Positions 21,461 through 32,673 of a stretch of 64,000 nt of DNA are shown piece after piece. The stretch lies in the NCBI RefSeq assembly GCF_022808715.1, contig NZ_JAKZKX010000011.1, positions 68,546 to 132,545 on the forward strand, written 5' to 3'. Both the position numbers and the translations under genes were made by a program. The notes beneath the pieces were generated by a model. It saw only the letters and a program-made list of their open reading frames with translations, made no database searches and had not been told where the DNA came from. Numbering within the stretch: the stretch's first letter is position 1; every line of letters begins with the position of its first letter. The stretch comes from Fundidesulfovibrio agrisoli. Lineage in GTDB: Bacteria; Desulfobacterota; Desulfovibrionia; Desulfovibrionales; Desulfovibrionaceae.

Positions 21461-23362
21461 ATGTCCGACAATGCGATCAAGCGCGAGTTCAAGGCTGATA
21501 TCGTCAAGCTGCTCGATATCATCACCCACTCGGTCTACACCAACAAGGAGATCTTCCTGCGCGAGCTGGTCTCCAACGCCTCGGACGCCCTGGAGAAGCT
21601 GCGCTTCCAGATGAGCCGGGGCGACCAGGTGGCCGCGCCCGACCTGCCCCTGGAGATCCGCATCGCCACCGACAAGGACAACGCCGTGCTGACCATCACG
21701 GACACCGGCGTGGGCATGAGCGAGCTGGAGCTGGTGGAGAACATCGGCTCCATCGCGCATTCCGGCTCGGAAGACTTCATCAACGCCCTGGGCGAGGACA
21801 AGTCCAAGGCCAGCTCCATCATCGGGCGCTTCGGCGTGGGCTTCTATTCGGTGTTCATGGTGGCCCGCAAGGTGGTGCTGACCACCAGCCCGGCCGCGCC
21901 CGGCGAGCAGGCCTGGGTCTGGATCTCCGACGGCCTGGGCGGCTACGAGCTGATCCCCGCCGAGGGCGAGGTGGAGCGCGGCACCTCCATCGAGATCCAC
22001 CTCAAGGACGACGCCAAGGAGTTCGCCGAACCGGACGTACTCAAGGACGTCATCAACCGCCATTCGCACTTCATCTCCTTCCCGATCCTGGTGGACGGCG
22101 AGCGCGTGAACACCGTGCCCGCCATCTGGCGCGAGCCCAAGAGCAGCGTCACCGCCGAGCAGTACAAGGAGTTCTACACCTTCCTGACCCACGACGACGA
22201 GGCTCCGCTGGAGACCATCCACATGAACGTGGACGCCCCGGTGCAGTTCTCCTCCCTGGTGTTCGTGCCCGCCAAGGCCGAGGACTACATGGGCTTCCAG
22301 AAGCTGGAGCGCGGGCTGGACCTCTACGTGCGCCGGGTGCTCATCGCCAAGGACGCCACCGAGCTGCTGCCGGAATACCTGCGCTTCTGCCGCGGCGTGG
22401 TGGACACCGAGGACCTGCCCCTCAACATCTCCCGCGAGACCTTGCAGCAGAACGCCGTGCTGCGGCGCATCGCCCAGGCCGTCACCAAGGAGATCCTCTC
22501 CCGCCTGAAGAAGAAGGCCGCCTCCGACCCCGACGGCTACGCCGCGATCTGGAAGGAGCACTGCAAGATCTTCAAGCTGGGCTACTCCGACTACCTGAAC
22601 CGCGATTCCGTGGCCGAGCTGCTGCGCTTCGACTCCTCCGCGCTGGACGGCCCGGGCAGGCTGACCTCCCTGGCGGACTACGTGAGCCGCGCCAAGGAGG
22701 GCCAGAAGACCGTGTACTACGTCTCCGGCCCCAGCCGCGAGGCCGTGGAGCTCAACCCCTACCTGGAGATGTTCACGCGCAAGGGCGTGGAGGTGCTCTA
22801 CCTGTACGAGCCCATCGACGAGTTCATGCTGGAGTCGCTGCACACCTTCAAGGAGTTCAGCTTCAAGTCCGCCGAGCAGGCCCAGGCCTCCGACCTGGAC
22901 CCCTTCGAGGACGTGGCCCCGGCCGCCAACGCCCCGGAACCGCTCACCACGGAGCAGTCCGGCGGGTTGGACGCCCTGCTTGCGGACATGAAGAAAATCC
23001 TGGGCGACAAGATCAAGGACGTGCGCCGTTCCACCAGGCTCAAGTCCAGCCCGTCGTGCCTGGTCTCGGCCGAGGGCGGCAGCTCCCAGATGCAGAAGAT
23101 CATGCGCCTGATGAGCAAGGACGAGTCCATCCCGCCCAAGATCATGGAGGTCAACCCGGACCACCCGCTGACCCGCAACCTGCTGGAGATCCACACGGCG
23201 GACCCGGCCGACCCGTTCATCGAGCAGGCCACCACGCAGTTGTACGAATCCGCGCTGCTGCTGGAGGGGTATCTCTCCGACCCGCACAAGATGGTGGGGC
23301 GCATCAACTCCATCCTGGAACAGGCCAGCGGCTGGTACGCGGGGCTCAAGAAGAAAGGCTAG
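21461..23362 (+). CDS. htpG: Molecular chaperone HtpG (Hsp90)
   Basis: 633 residues. GHKL ATPase N-terminus: FLRELVSNASDALEKLRF, DTGVGMSELELVENIGSIAH and GRFGVGFYSVFMVA. The middle domain includes EDLPLNISRETLQQN, and a C-terminal dimerisation domain follows. Full length for the family. An ATP-dependent cytosolic chaperone. The bases between the zinc-ribbon stop and this start contain a GC-rich stretch and AAGGAG 13 bases before the ATG. A very strong bidirectional terminator closes the unit. Confidence 0.98.
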   Translation: MSDNAIKREFKADIVKLLDIITHSVYTNKEIFLRELVSNASDALEKLRFQMSRGDQVAAPDLPLEIRIATDKDNAVLTITDTGVGMSELELVENIGSIAHSGSEDFINALGEDKSKASSIIGRFGVGFYSVFMVARKVVLTTSPAAPGEQAWVWISDGLGGYELIPAEGEVERGTSIEIHLKDDAKEFAEPDVLKDVINRHSHFISFPILVDGERVNTVPAIWREPKSSVTAEQYKEFYTFLTHDDEAPLETIHMNVDAPVQFSSLVFVPAKAEDYMGFQKLERGLDLYVRRVLIAKDATELLPEYLRFCRGVVDTEDLPLNISRETLQQNAVLRRIAQAVTKEILSRLKKKAASDPDGYAAIWKEHCKIFKLGYSDYLNRDSVAELLRFDSSALDGPGRLTSLADYVSRAKEGQKTVYYVSGPSREAVELNPYLEMFTRKGVEVLYLYEPIDEFMLESLHTFKEFSFKSAEQAQASDLDPFEDVAPAANAPEPLTTEQSGGLDALLADMKKILGDKIKDVRRSTRLKSSPSCLVSAEGGSSQMQKIMRLMSKDESIPPKIMEVNPDHPLTRNLLEIHTADPADPFIEQATTQLYESALLLEGYLSDPHKMVGRINSILEQASGWYAGLKKKG

Positions 23363-23381
23363 CACTGTCTCCCCCTGAAAC

Positions 23382-23419
23382 AAAAAACCGGAGCGCCCGT
23401 GAGGGCGCTCCGGTTTTTT
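23382..23419. terminator. Strong terminator after htpG
   Basis: A 17-bp perfect stem (AAAAAACCGGAGCGCCC and its complement) with loop GTGA and flanking A and T runs, usable in both directions. It lies 19 bases after the htpG stop. Confidence 0.95.
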
Positions 23420-23514
23420 TGTTTGTTCGAGATAACGGCTGATGAGGGAGTTGTCGGGTTGGAGTCTTCCCCCCTGGCCCCGCGCCGGGCGGCCCCCCGG
23501 ACATATTTGAAGAA

Positions 23515-24250
23515 GGGTCATGACTAGAACAGCTGGCCAAAAACCTGCTAGGTTCAAGTCATGGAGCGGGCTAACAAGTACGCAAATCGTTCGAAAATTT
23601 CAGAGGCGAAATTTCGCCAGCTCGTGAAGCTCTTTGCCATTGATTTGGATGCCTCACAGATCGCCCAAGTTGCTGGGTTGAACCGGAATACCGTGAATCG
23701 CTACCTCACGGCCATCCGGCAGCGGGTGGCCGAATTTTGTGAGCAGGAATCTCCGGTTTTCGGCGAAGTGGAGATTGACGAGAGCTACTTCGGACCTCGC
23801 AGAGTAAAGGGTCAACATGGGCGAGGAGCAGGCTGTAAAACCATAGTTTTCGGCATCTTCAAACGTCAAGGAAAGGTATATACTGAGATCGTACCGGATT
23901 GCAGCCGCAAGACCCTTCAGGCCATAATTCGTGGCCGAGTGGGCCTCGACAGCGTGATCCACACAAATGGCTGGCGAGGATACTGGGGGCTCGTTGACCT
24001 GGGATATCAAAAGCACTTTCGGGTGAATCACGCCGAAAACGAATTTGCAAACGGACGAAATCATATCAATGGGATAGAAAGCTTCTGGGGATATGCCAAA
24101 ACGAGGTTGGCTCGATTCAGAGGCATGAAAAAGCACATGTTTCTATGGCACTTGAAGGAATGCGAATTTCGTTTCAACCACAGGGGGCAAGACCTCTACA
24201 AAGCCCTCCTGAAAATCGTCAGGGCTAGGCCGCTGTTCTAGTCATGACCC
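23515..24250 (+). mobile_element. IS1595-family insertion sequence (736 bp)
   Basis: Bounded by perfect 19-bp terminal inverted repeats (GGGTCATGACTAGAACAGC at 23515-23533 and its complement at 24232-24250). They are flanked by an 8-bp direct repeat TTGAAGAA at 23507-23514 and 24251-24258, the target-site duplication length typical of IS1595. One transposase gene is inside, its stop lying in the right repeat. The element looks complete and possibly active; its GC content is below that of the flanks. Confidence 0.95.
23561..24241 (+). CDS. IS1595-family transposase
   Basis: 226 residues, the short IS1016-type length. N-terminal HTH (ASQIAQVAGLNRNTVNRYL), then a DDE-type core: EVEIDESYFGPRRVKG (first Asp), IHTNGWRGYWGL (second acidic/Asn position) and NGIESFWGYAKTRLARFRGM. 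The middle position reads TNGW rather than TDGW, the DDN/DD-type variation seen in part of this family. The frame is intact. Confidence 0.93.
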   Translation: MERANKYANRSKISEAKFRQLVKLFAIDLDASQIAQVAGLNRNTVNRYLTAIRQRVAEFCEQESPVFGEVEIDESYFGPRRVKGQHGRGAGCKTIVFGIFKRQGKVYTEIVPDCSRKTLQAIIRGRVGLDSVIHTNGWRGYWGLVDLGYQKHFRVNHAENEFANGRNHINGIESFWGYAKTRLARFRGMKKHMFLWHLKECEFRFNHRGQDLYKALLKIVRARPLF

Positions 24251-24414
24251 TTGAAGAATATCCGGGGGGCCGCCCGGCGCGGGGCCAGGGGGGAAGACGA
24301 CACGGTTCACGGCGGAAGGAGCGGGGATGGGAAAGACGAACCCTGCGAACAGGACGCCACGGGGCGCAGGACTTGGGGAAAGCCTCGCCGTCCGCCCTGC
24401 GAAGCGGAAAGGGA

Positions 24415-24441
24415 TTCCAAAGGGAGGAACTCCCTTTGGAA
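24415..24441. repeat. Dispersed palindromic element, copy 1
   Basis: A 12-bp stem around loop GAA (TCCAAAGGGAG / CTCCCTTTGGA). The 29-base core is repeated exactly at 35750-35778. It lies between the IS flank and the chromate transporter gene. GCGAAGCGGAAAGGG just to its left recurs in inverted form at 35952-35966. Confidence 0.75.
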
Positions 24442-24478
24442 ACCCATATGGGCTTTAAGTCTAGAATGTAAACGCGAA

Positions 24479-25648
24479 CTACAGCAGCGTCGCCCCGGCC
24501 AGGAAGGCGGCGCCCAGCACGATGCCGGGGTGGTTGCGCATGAGCAGGGTGACGAACGCGCCCGCCGCCAGGGCGATGCGCAGGGTGTCCCAGCCGGGGG
24601 CCATCTGCAGCACGGAAATCAGCTGCGCACCCAGCCCCAGGCACAGGCCCGCCAGCACGGCCGAGACGCCGCCCAGGGCCTTGGGGGCCCACTTGCAGGC
24701 GGCCACGGCCCCGCGCACGGGCTGCACGGCCACGGCCATGACGAGCGTGGGCAGGAAGGCTCCGGCCGCGGCGGCCAGCAGGCCGCCGAGGCCCAGGGCG
24801 CGCGCGCCCAGCAGCAGCGCCCCCCCTCCGTAAGGGCCGGGAATCGCGTCCACCAGGGTCATGGCCTGTGCGAAATGCACAGGGTCGAGCCACTGGCGCA
24901 GGCGCACCAGGTCGGCGAAGAGCAGGGGGTAGAGCCCGAAACCGCCCAGCGAGAACAGACCCGCCTTGCCCGTCCAGAGCATGAGCCTGCCCAGGGAGGC
25001 GTCCAGGAGCGCGCACAGCCCGGCGGCTACGGCCAGGGGCAGGGCGGCGGCCAGGGCCGTGCCCCAGGGGTACGGCTTGGCCTCGCAGCAGCAGTCCGTT
25101 CCGGGGGCCGGGCCGGCCGGGTCGGGCGTCAGCAGCACGCCCAGCACCGCGCCGCCCATGAGCATGGAGAAGGGCTTGAGCCCGATGAAGAAGAGCAGGC
25201 CAGCCGCCGCGGCCAGCGCCCAGGCCAGGGGCTTGCGCCCGGTGGCGGTGAAGAGCATGTGCAACCCCGCGTAAAGGCAAATGGCGGGGGAGACGACGAG
25301 CACGCCGCGCAGCCCGGCCGCGAACCAGGGGGCGCCCCCCTGGATGTGCCAGAGCCCGGCCAGCAGGGCGGCGCAGACGAGGCCGGGGCCGATGTAGCCC
25401 GCGCTGGCCGCCAAGGCTCCGCCCAGGCCGCGCAGGTGAATGCCGGAGGCGCAGACCAGGGTGAGGCCGCGCAGGCCGGGGAGGTTGGCGCTCATGGCCG
25501 CGTGCTGGGCGAAGTCCGCGTCGGACATCCAGCCGAGCTGCTCCACCAGACAGTTGCGCAGCAGGGTTTCAAGGCGGCGGTGGCGGGAGCGCAGGCCCAG
25601 GAGCAGGGTGATTCTGAAGAGCAGGGGGAGCGTGCAAGGGGTCGTCAT
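24479..25648 (-). CDS. Chromate transporter family protein, second of a pair
   Basis: 389 residues from the ATG at 25648 (GAGGTG upstream; GTG at 25654 possible). About ten hydrophobic segments. The ChrA-type motifs are present in divergent form: SLGGFGLYPLLFADLVRL and DAIPGPYGGGALLLG in the C-terminal half. The N-terminal half is less typical and contains a CCCEAKP Cys cluster in a loop. It lies 12 bases after its paralogue, so the two are co-transcribed. It may export chromate or another oxyanion such as sulfate. Confidence 0.8.
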   Translation of the reverse strand: MTTPCTLPLLFRITLLLGLRSRHRRLETLLRNCLVEQLGWMSDADFAQHAAMSANLPGLRGLTLVCASGIHLRGLGGALAASAGYIGPGLVCAALLAGLWHIQGGAPWFAAGLRGVLVVSPAICLYAGLHMLFTATGRKPLAWALAAAAGLLFFIGLKPFSMLMGGAVLGVLLTPDPAGPAPGTDCCCEAKPYPWGTALAAALPLAVAAGLCALLDASLGRLMLWTGKAGLFSLGGFGLYPLLFADLVRLRQWLDPVHFAQAMTLVDAIPGPYGGGALLLGARALGLGGLLAAAAGAFLPTLVMAVAVQPVRGAVAACKWAPKALGGVSAVLAGLCLGLGAQLISVLQMAPGWDTLRIALAAGAFVTLLMRNHPGIVLGAAFLAGATLL

Positions 25649-25660
25649 GTACACCTCAAA

Positions 25661-26809
25661 TCAGAAAAGGAGCAGGCTCAAACCGGCGGCGGCGAGCACG
25701 ATCCAACAGACATTGACCTTCTTGGTCAGGGCGGCCAGCGTGAGGACGAGCAGCAGGCCTGAGGCCCAGCCCCAGTCCACGGCCTTGGCCAGTGCGTAGC
25801 TGACCGCCACGATCATTCCGCCCAGGGTGGCCAGAACCCCGGCCAGGGCGCTCCTGGCTCGGGCCGAGCCCACGATGGCGTCGCGGTAGTGGGACGCGGC
25901 GAGCACCACCACGAACGAGGCCGCGAAGATGCCCACCGATGCCACAATGGCCCCGGGAATCCCGCGAACGATGTAGCCCATGAAGGCCGAGGCCAGCAGG
26001 CTCGGGCCGGGCGTCACCTGGGCCAGGGCCATGCCCTCGATGAAGGTGGCGCTGTCCACCCAGGCGCGGTGCTCCACCACCTCGGCGTACATCACGGGGA
26101 AAACGCCGAAGCCTCCGAACGAGAGCATATCCACCTTTATCATGGAAACCGCAAGATCGAAGAGCAGCGGGTCCACCGCAAGAAGAAAGCCCATGCCCAG
26201 GACCATGGCCAGGGCCATGTAGCCCGCCAGGCGCAAGGCACCGTTGGCGGATTGGCCCTCGCCCAGGTCGGGGGCGGGCCCGGGGGCCAGGGCGAACAGG
26301 CCCAGCAGGGCGGCCCCGAAGACGATGGGCACAACGCCCACCCCGGCCAGGAACAGGGCGGCGGCCGCCGCGGTGAAGGCCTGGTGGCGCTTTGTGGGCG
26401 CGAAGCGTTTGATGAAATCCAGGCAGGACATGAGGCAGATGGCCAGCACCACCACCTTGAGCCCGGCGCACACGGCCTGGGAGAAGTGCGAGCCCCGGGT
26501 CTGCGTATAGAACATGGAAAGCCCGAGCATCAGCAGGAACGCCGGGCAGGAGAAGCCGAGGTAACCGGCGATGGCCCCGGGCAGGCCGTCGAGCTTGAGC
26601 CCGATGTAGGCCGCGAGTTGCATGAGGGTGCCGCCGGGGATGGTCTGGCAGAGGCCCAGGCCCAGGCGGAAGTCCTCCCGGGTGACGAAGCCGCGCTTCT
26701 CCACCACTTCGTGGCGCATGGCCGGCATCATGGCCGGCCCCCCGTAGGCGGTTGCGCCGACCACGAAGAAGCCCTTGAATATGTCCCAAGCTTTCACGCG
26801 TGCGGCCAT
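25661..26809 (-). CDS. chrA: Chromate transporter (ChrA family), first of a pair
   Basis: 382 residues from the ATG at 26809 (AAGGAG 7 bases upstream). Two repeated halves with the family signatures ATAYGGPAMMPAMRHEVVEK, QTIPGGTLMQLAAYIG, then MLSFGGFGVFPVMYAEVVEH and AQVTPGPSLLASAFMGY. About ten to twelve transmembrane helices. In sulfate reducers the real substrate could be sulfate or another anion rather than chromate. Confidence 0.9.
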   Translation of the reverse strand: MAARVKAWDIFKGFFVVGATAYGGPAMMPAMRHEVVEKRGFVTREDFRLGLGLCQTIPGGTLMQLAAYIGLKLDGLPGAIAGYLGFSCPAFLLMLGLSMFYTQTRGSHFSQAVCAGLKVVVLAICLMSCLDFIKRFAPTKRHQAFTAAAAALFLAGVGVVPIVFGAALLGLFALAPGPAPDLGEGQSANGALRLAGYMALAMVLGMGFLLAVDPLLFDLAVSMIKVDMLSFGGFGVFPVMYAEVVEHRAWVDSATFIEGMALAQVTPGPSLLASAFMGYIVRGIPGAIVASVGIFAASFVVVLAASHYRDAIVGSARARSALAGVLATLGGMIVAVSYALAKAVDWGWASGLLLVLTLAALTKKVNVCWIVLAAAGLSLLLF

Positions 26810-26953
26810 GATCGCTCCTTGTCTCTGAAAAGCCGTGATACGGGCATGTGGCGAAAAAGTGAACAGGCCGGACAGTATTTTATGCGCGACGGCCCGCCGG
26901 GGCGGAAGCGATAAGGCATTGACGAAGCGTGCCCAAGCGGCAACAACCTGCCC

Positions 26954-27517
26954 ATGCGCACAATACTCTTCGACGCCGCCCCACCGGAGGACGACGCCTG
27001 CCGCCAGGGGCTGGACGCCCTGCGCCGCGCCCTCACGGACGAGGGCTGCTCCGTGCGCACCTTCGCGCTGGCCCGCACGGCCATATCCCCGTGCCGGGGC
27101 TGCTTCGCCTGCTGGGTGGGCACGCCTGGGCGCTGCCCCTTCGAGGACGCCTCCTGCGAGGCGGCGCGGGCCGTGGCCGGGGCGGAGCTGCTGGTGGTCT
27201 ATTCCCCGGTGGCCTTCGGCTGCTGGAGCTCGGAAGCCAAGAAGGCGCTGGACCGCATGGTCTGCCTGGTGTCGCCGCATTTCGCCTTTTCCGGCCTGAC
27301 GCGCCACAGGCCCAGGTACGAGTCGCTGCCCGCGCTGCTGGGCGTGGGCTGGCTGGCGGAGCCCGACCCCGAGGCCGAAAGCGTGTTCGCCCGGCTGGTG
27401 GAGCACAACGCCTACAACCTGCACGCTCCGGCCCAGCGGGCCGTGCTGCTGGAGCAGGACGAGTGGGCTCGCCAGCGCCAGGTGTGCCGCGGCGCCCTGC
27501 GGGAGATGTTCCAGTGA
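26954..27517 (+). CDS. Flavodoxin-fold / NADPH-dependent FMN reductase-like protein
   Basis: 187 residues. TILFDAAPPEDDACRQGLD replaces the usual phosphate loop; CRGCFACWVGTPGRCPFED is typical of the iron-sulfur-flavoprotein-like subgroup, and LLVVYSPVAFGCWSSEAKKA lines the flavin site. It probably carries FMN and moves electrons in the cytoplasm. It overlaps the following related gene by 4 bases, so the two may act together. Confidence 0.7.
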   Translation: MRTILFDAAPPEDDACRQGLDALRRALTDEGCSVRTFALARTAISPCRGCFACWVGTPGRCPFEDASCEAARAVAGAELLVVYSPVAFGCWSSEAKKALDRMVCLVSPHFAFSGLTRHRPRYESLPALLGVGWLAEPDPEAESVFARLVEHNAYNLHAPAQRAVLLEQDEWARQRQVCRGALREMFQ

Positions 27518-28185
27518 GGCGGGTGCTGCTGCTGGCTGGCAGCCCCAGGGCGGGGGGCGTCTCCCTGATGCTCGGGCGGGAGCTGCTGGAGCGCATGGCG
27601 GCGCTCGACTTCGCCACGGAGGTGCGGACCCTGCGCGTCAGCGGCCTGCTGGACGCCCAGGAGGGCAGGGCCAGGCTGCACGCGGCCTTCGCCTGGGCCG
27701 ACACGGTGGTGTTGAGCGCGCCGGTGTACGTGGATTCGCCCCCGGCGCAGGTGCTCAAGGCCCTGGAGTTCCTGGCCGCCGAACCCTGGCGGGGGGATGA
27801 GCCCAAGCGCTTCTGCGCCCTGTTCTGCTGCGGCTTCCCCGAGGCCTCGCACACCGCCATCTGCCTGGACGTGAGCCGCATCTTCGCCCGCAAGGCCGGG
27901 CTGGAGTGGGCGGGCGGGCTCGGCTTCGGCGGCTCCGGGGCGCTTGGGGGGCAGTCCCTGGCCGCTCGCGGCAGGATGGCCGCCCCCGTGGCCCGCGCCC
28001 TGGACATGGCCGCCCAGGCCCTGACCGACGGGCGGCCCGTGCCGCCGGAGGCCAGGGAGCTTGCGGCCAAACCACTGATCCCCAAACCGCTCTATCTGTT
28101 CCTGGCCGAGTCGGGCTTCCTGTCCCTGGCCTGGAAGAGCCGGACAATCACGCGCCTGGGCGCGAAACCCTACGAGAAGCAATGA
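27514..28185 (+). CDS. NAD(P)H-dependent oxidoreductase, flavodoxin fold
   Basis: 223 residues from GTG 27514 (GTGA overlap). The N-terminus RRVLLLAGSPRAGGVSLMLG is a clear FMN phosphate-binding loop; VVLSAPVYVDSPPAQVLKAL is the conserved middle segment. The C-terminal part has a Gly-rich segment (GGLGFGGSGALGGQSLA) and a helical tail. FMN-dependent reductase of unknown substrate. Its stop overlaps the holA start (ATGA). Confidence 0.75.
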   Translation: MRRVLLLAGSPRAGGVSLMLGRELLERMAALDFATEVRTLRVSGLLDAQEGRARLHAAFAWADTVVLSAPVYVDSPPAQVLKALEFLAAEPWRGDEPKRFCALFCCGFPEASHTAICLDVSRIFARKAGLEWAGGLGFGGSGALGGQSLAARGRMAAPVARALDMAAQALTDGRPVPPEARELAAKPLIPKPLYLFLAESGFLSLAWKSRTITRLGAKPYEKQ

Positions 28186-29165
28186 GCCAGCGCCCGGGAT
28201 TCACTTTTCTGGTCTGCCCGGACCCGGAGATGGTCAAACGCAGGCTGGAGCAGCTCATGGCCGCCTCCGGCGGCGGCTTCGCCCGCCAGGTCTTCTGGGG
28301 CGACGCCGACGAGTTCGATTCAGCCTGGTGGCAGGCCCTCTCCACCGTGAGCCTTTTCGCACAGCCCAAGGCGGTCGTCCTGCGCCGGGCCGAGGGCCTC
28401 GGGGCCGACTTCTGGGAGAAGCTGGCCCGCCCGCTCTCCGGCTTCAACGAGCACGCCTGGCCCGTGATCTGCCTGGAAGGCCCGCACGACCCCAAGAAGG
28501 GGCCGACCCTGCCCAAGGGGCTGGCCGAGAGGCCCTACTGGAAGGTGGGGCAGCAGAAGGGCTGGGTCTGGATATCCCCCGGCCTCACGGAGGAGACCCT
28601 CGGCCCCCTGCTGCGCCAATGGGCCCAGAGCCGCAACCTGCGCTTCGGCAAGGGGGCGCTCTCCGAGCTGACGAGGCTTCTGCCGCGCAACATGGCCGCC
28701 GCCTCCGCGGAACTGGAGAAGCTGGAGCTGGCCGCCGTGGACGGCGAGATCGGGGCCGACCTGGCGGGCATGAACCCCGTGGAGGCCGAGCTGGACGTCT
28801 TCGGCTTCCTCAAGGCCCTTGAAGAGGGGCGCGACCCGGCCGGGGTCTGGCGCACGGTCTTCGGGCACCAGCTCTCCAGCGACGACGGCTTCCTGTTCCA
28901 GTTCCTGGCCATCCTGGCCCGCGAATACCGCCTGATGTGGCAGCTCCTGCACGAGGACCCGGAGTGCAAGGCCCACCCCTACGTGCGCAAGCTCAAGACG
29001 CCCATGGCCGGGCGGCTCGGCCCGGCAGGGCTGGCCAAGATGTGGGACCTGGCCATGGAGGCGGAGTGCTCGGTGAAGTCGGGGCGCAAATCCCCGGATC
29101 AGGCGCTCGAGCTGCTGGTGGCGGAGCTGCATATGCTGTTCGCCCGGGTCAGGGGCCGCAACTGA
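28182..29165 (+). CDS. holA: DNA polymerase III delta subunit
   Basis: 327 residues. An N-terminal segment with PGFTFLVCPDPEMVKRRLEQL, a central WVWISPGLTEETLGPLLRQWAQ leading into the helical domain, ELTRLLPRNMAAASAELEKL (the conserved NxxxxxxELEKL motif) and a C-terminal collar-like bundle ending ALELLVAELHMLFARVR. Delta opens the beta clamp in the clamp loader. Divergent like other deltaproteobacterial HolA proteins but with the expected length and order. Translationally coupled to the flavoprotein gene. Confidence 0.85.
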   Translation: MSQRPGFTFLVCPDPEMVKRRLEQLMAASGGGFARQVFWGDADEFDSAWWQALSTVSLFAQPKAVVLRRAEGLGADFWEKLARPLSGFNEHAWPVICLEGPHDPKKGPTLPKGLAERPYWKVGQQKGWVWISPGLTEETLGPLLRQWAQSRNLRFGKGALSELTRLLPRNMAAASAELEKLELAAVDGEIGADLAGMNPVEAELDVFGFLKALEEGRDPAGVWRTVFGHQLSSDDGFLFQFLAILAREYRLMWQLLHEDPECKAHPYVRKLKTPMAGRLGPAGLAKMWDLAMEAECSVKSGRKSPDQALELLVAELHMLFARVRGRN

Positions 29166-29255
29166 GCGCTCTTTTCAGGAAATAACCCGGACATTGGCGG
29201 CCCAAACGGGACAATCGCATCATCTTCGGCCGAAAAACGCGCGAGGGGCTTGCGC

Positions 29256-29954
29256 ATGGGCACTTCTATGCTTAAACAAAAGAATCAACCCCACTACCTG
29301 GGCCACCGCGGCCGCCTGAAGCAGCGCCTTCAGGACAGCCCGCGCGCACTGGCCGACTACGAGATCCTTGAACTGCTGCTGGGCTACGCCAACCCCAGGC
29401 GCGACGCCAAGCCCCTGGCCAAGGCCCTGCTGGAGCGCTTCGGCTCCCTGCGGGGGGTGTACCAGGCCCGGCAGGCCGACCTGATGGAGGTCGAGGGCTT
29501 CGGGGAGGGGTTGAACGTGTTCTGGGGGCTCTGGAGGGAGTTCCTGGCCCGCCTGGGCGAGCAGGACGTGCGCGAGCGCGTGCTGGTGGACGACCCCAAG
29601 GTCGTGGCGGACCTGGCCAGGGAGCGCCTGGGCCACCTGACCGGCGAGGAGTTCTGGGTGCTGCTGGTGGACGCCTCCAACCGGGTTCTCGGCTGGGAGC
29701 GCGTGAGCCGGGGCACCGTGGACCAGACCCCGGTCTACCCCCGGGAGGTGCTGGCCCTGGCCCTGAACCGGCAGGCCGCCGGGCTGGTGATGGTGCACAA
29801 CCACCCCAGCGGCGACCCCAAGCCCTCCAACGCCGACGTGGAGATAACCCGCCAGGTCAAGCTGGCGGCCCACGGGCTGGGGGTGAAGCTCCTCGACCAC
29901 GTGATCGTTGCGGACAAGAAGTTTTACAGTTTCAGAAAGGCCTCATTGATGTAG
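29256..29954 (+). CDS. radC: RadC-family JAB/MPN-domain protein
   Basis: 232 residues from the ATG at 29256 (GAGGGG upstream; TTG at 29250 is less likely). N-terminal helix-hairpin-helix-like part (YEILELLLGYANPRRDAKPL), then a JAB metal site MVHNHPSGDPKPSNAD with upstream Glu in the EEFWVLLVDASN strand. Historically linked to DNA repair, but the true role of the family is unsettled. Stands alone between holA and lon. Confidence 0.92.
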   Translation: MGTSMLKQKNQPHYLGHRGRLKQRLQDSPRALADYEILELLLGYANPRRDAKPLAKALLERFGSLRGVYQARQADLMEVEGFGEGLNVFWGLWREFLARLGEQDVRERVLVDDPKVVADLARERLGHLTGEEFWVLLVDASNRVLGWERVSRGTVDQTPVYPREVLALALNRQAAGLVMVHNHPSGDPKPSNADVEITRQVKLAAHGLGVKLLDHVIVADKKFYSFRKASLM

Positions 29955-30020
29955 CGCGATTTCGGCCCTCGACGGATCGGGAATCCATCCCGGACATTCG
30001 AAGCCACCAAGGAGTGATCC

Positions 30021-32504
<2,484 letters not shown>

Positions 32505-32527
32505 CCCCCGAAGAATGAGAAACGGCG

Positions 32528-32564
32528 AACGGCCCGGAAGGAGCGCTCCTTCCGGGCCGTTTTT
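32528..32564 (+). terminator. Terminator after lon
   Basis: 15-bp perfect stem (AACGGCCCGGAAGGA and complement), GCGC loop, then TTTTC. Located 23 bases after the lon stop. Confidence 0.93.
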
Positions 32565-32673
32565 CTTTCCAGCGGTAACGCCACGGTGCCTGCTCGACAT
32601 CGCCGCCCGAAGGCTGCAAATAAGGACCATGCCGGTCCCGCCCGGCCACAACCGCTCCCGCAGGAGGAAATCC

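Larger units (their letters stand above)
23465..24297. repeat. 37-bp inverted repeat split by the insertion sequence
   Basis: Arms 23465-23501 and 24261-24297 are perfect reverse complements, very G/C-rich. Without the IS and one copy of its target duplication they would form a 37-bp stem with a loop of about 15 bases. The arms lie outside the 8-base target duplication, so they belong to the host sequence, not to the transposon. Confidence 0.9.
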
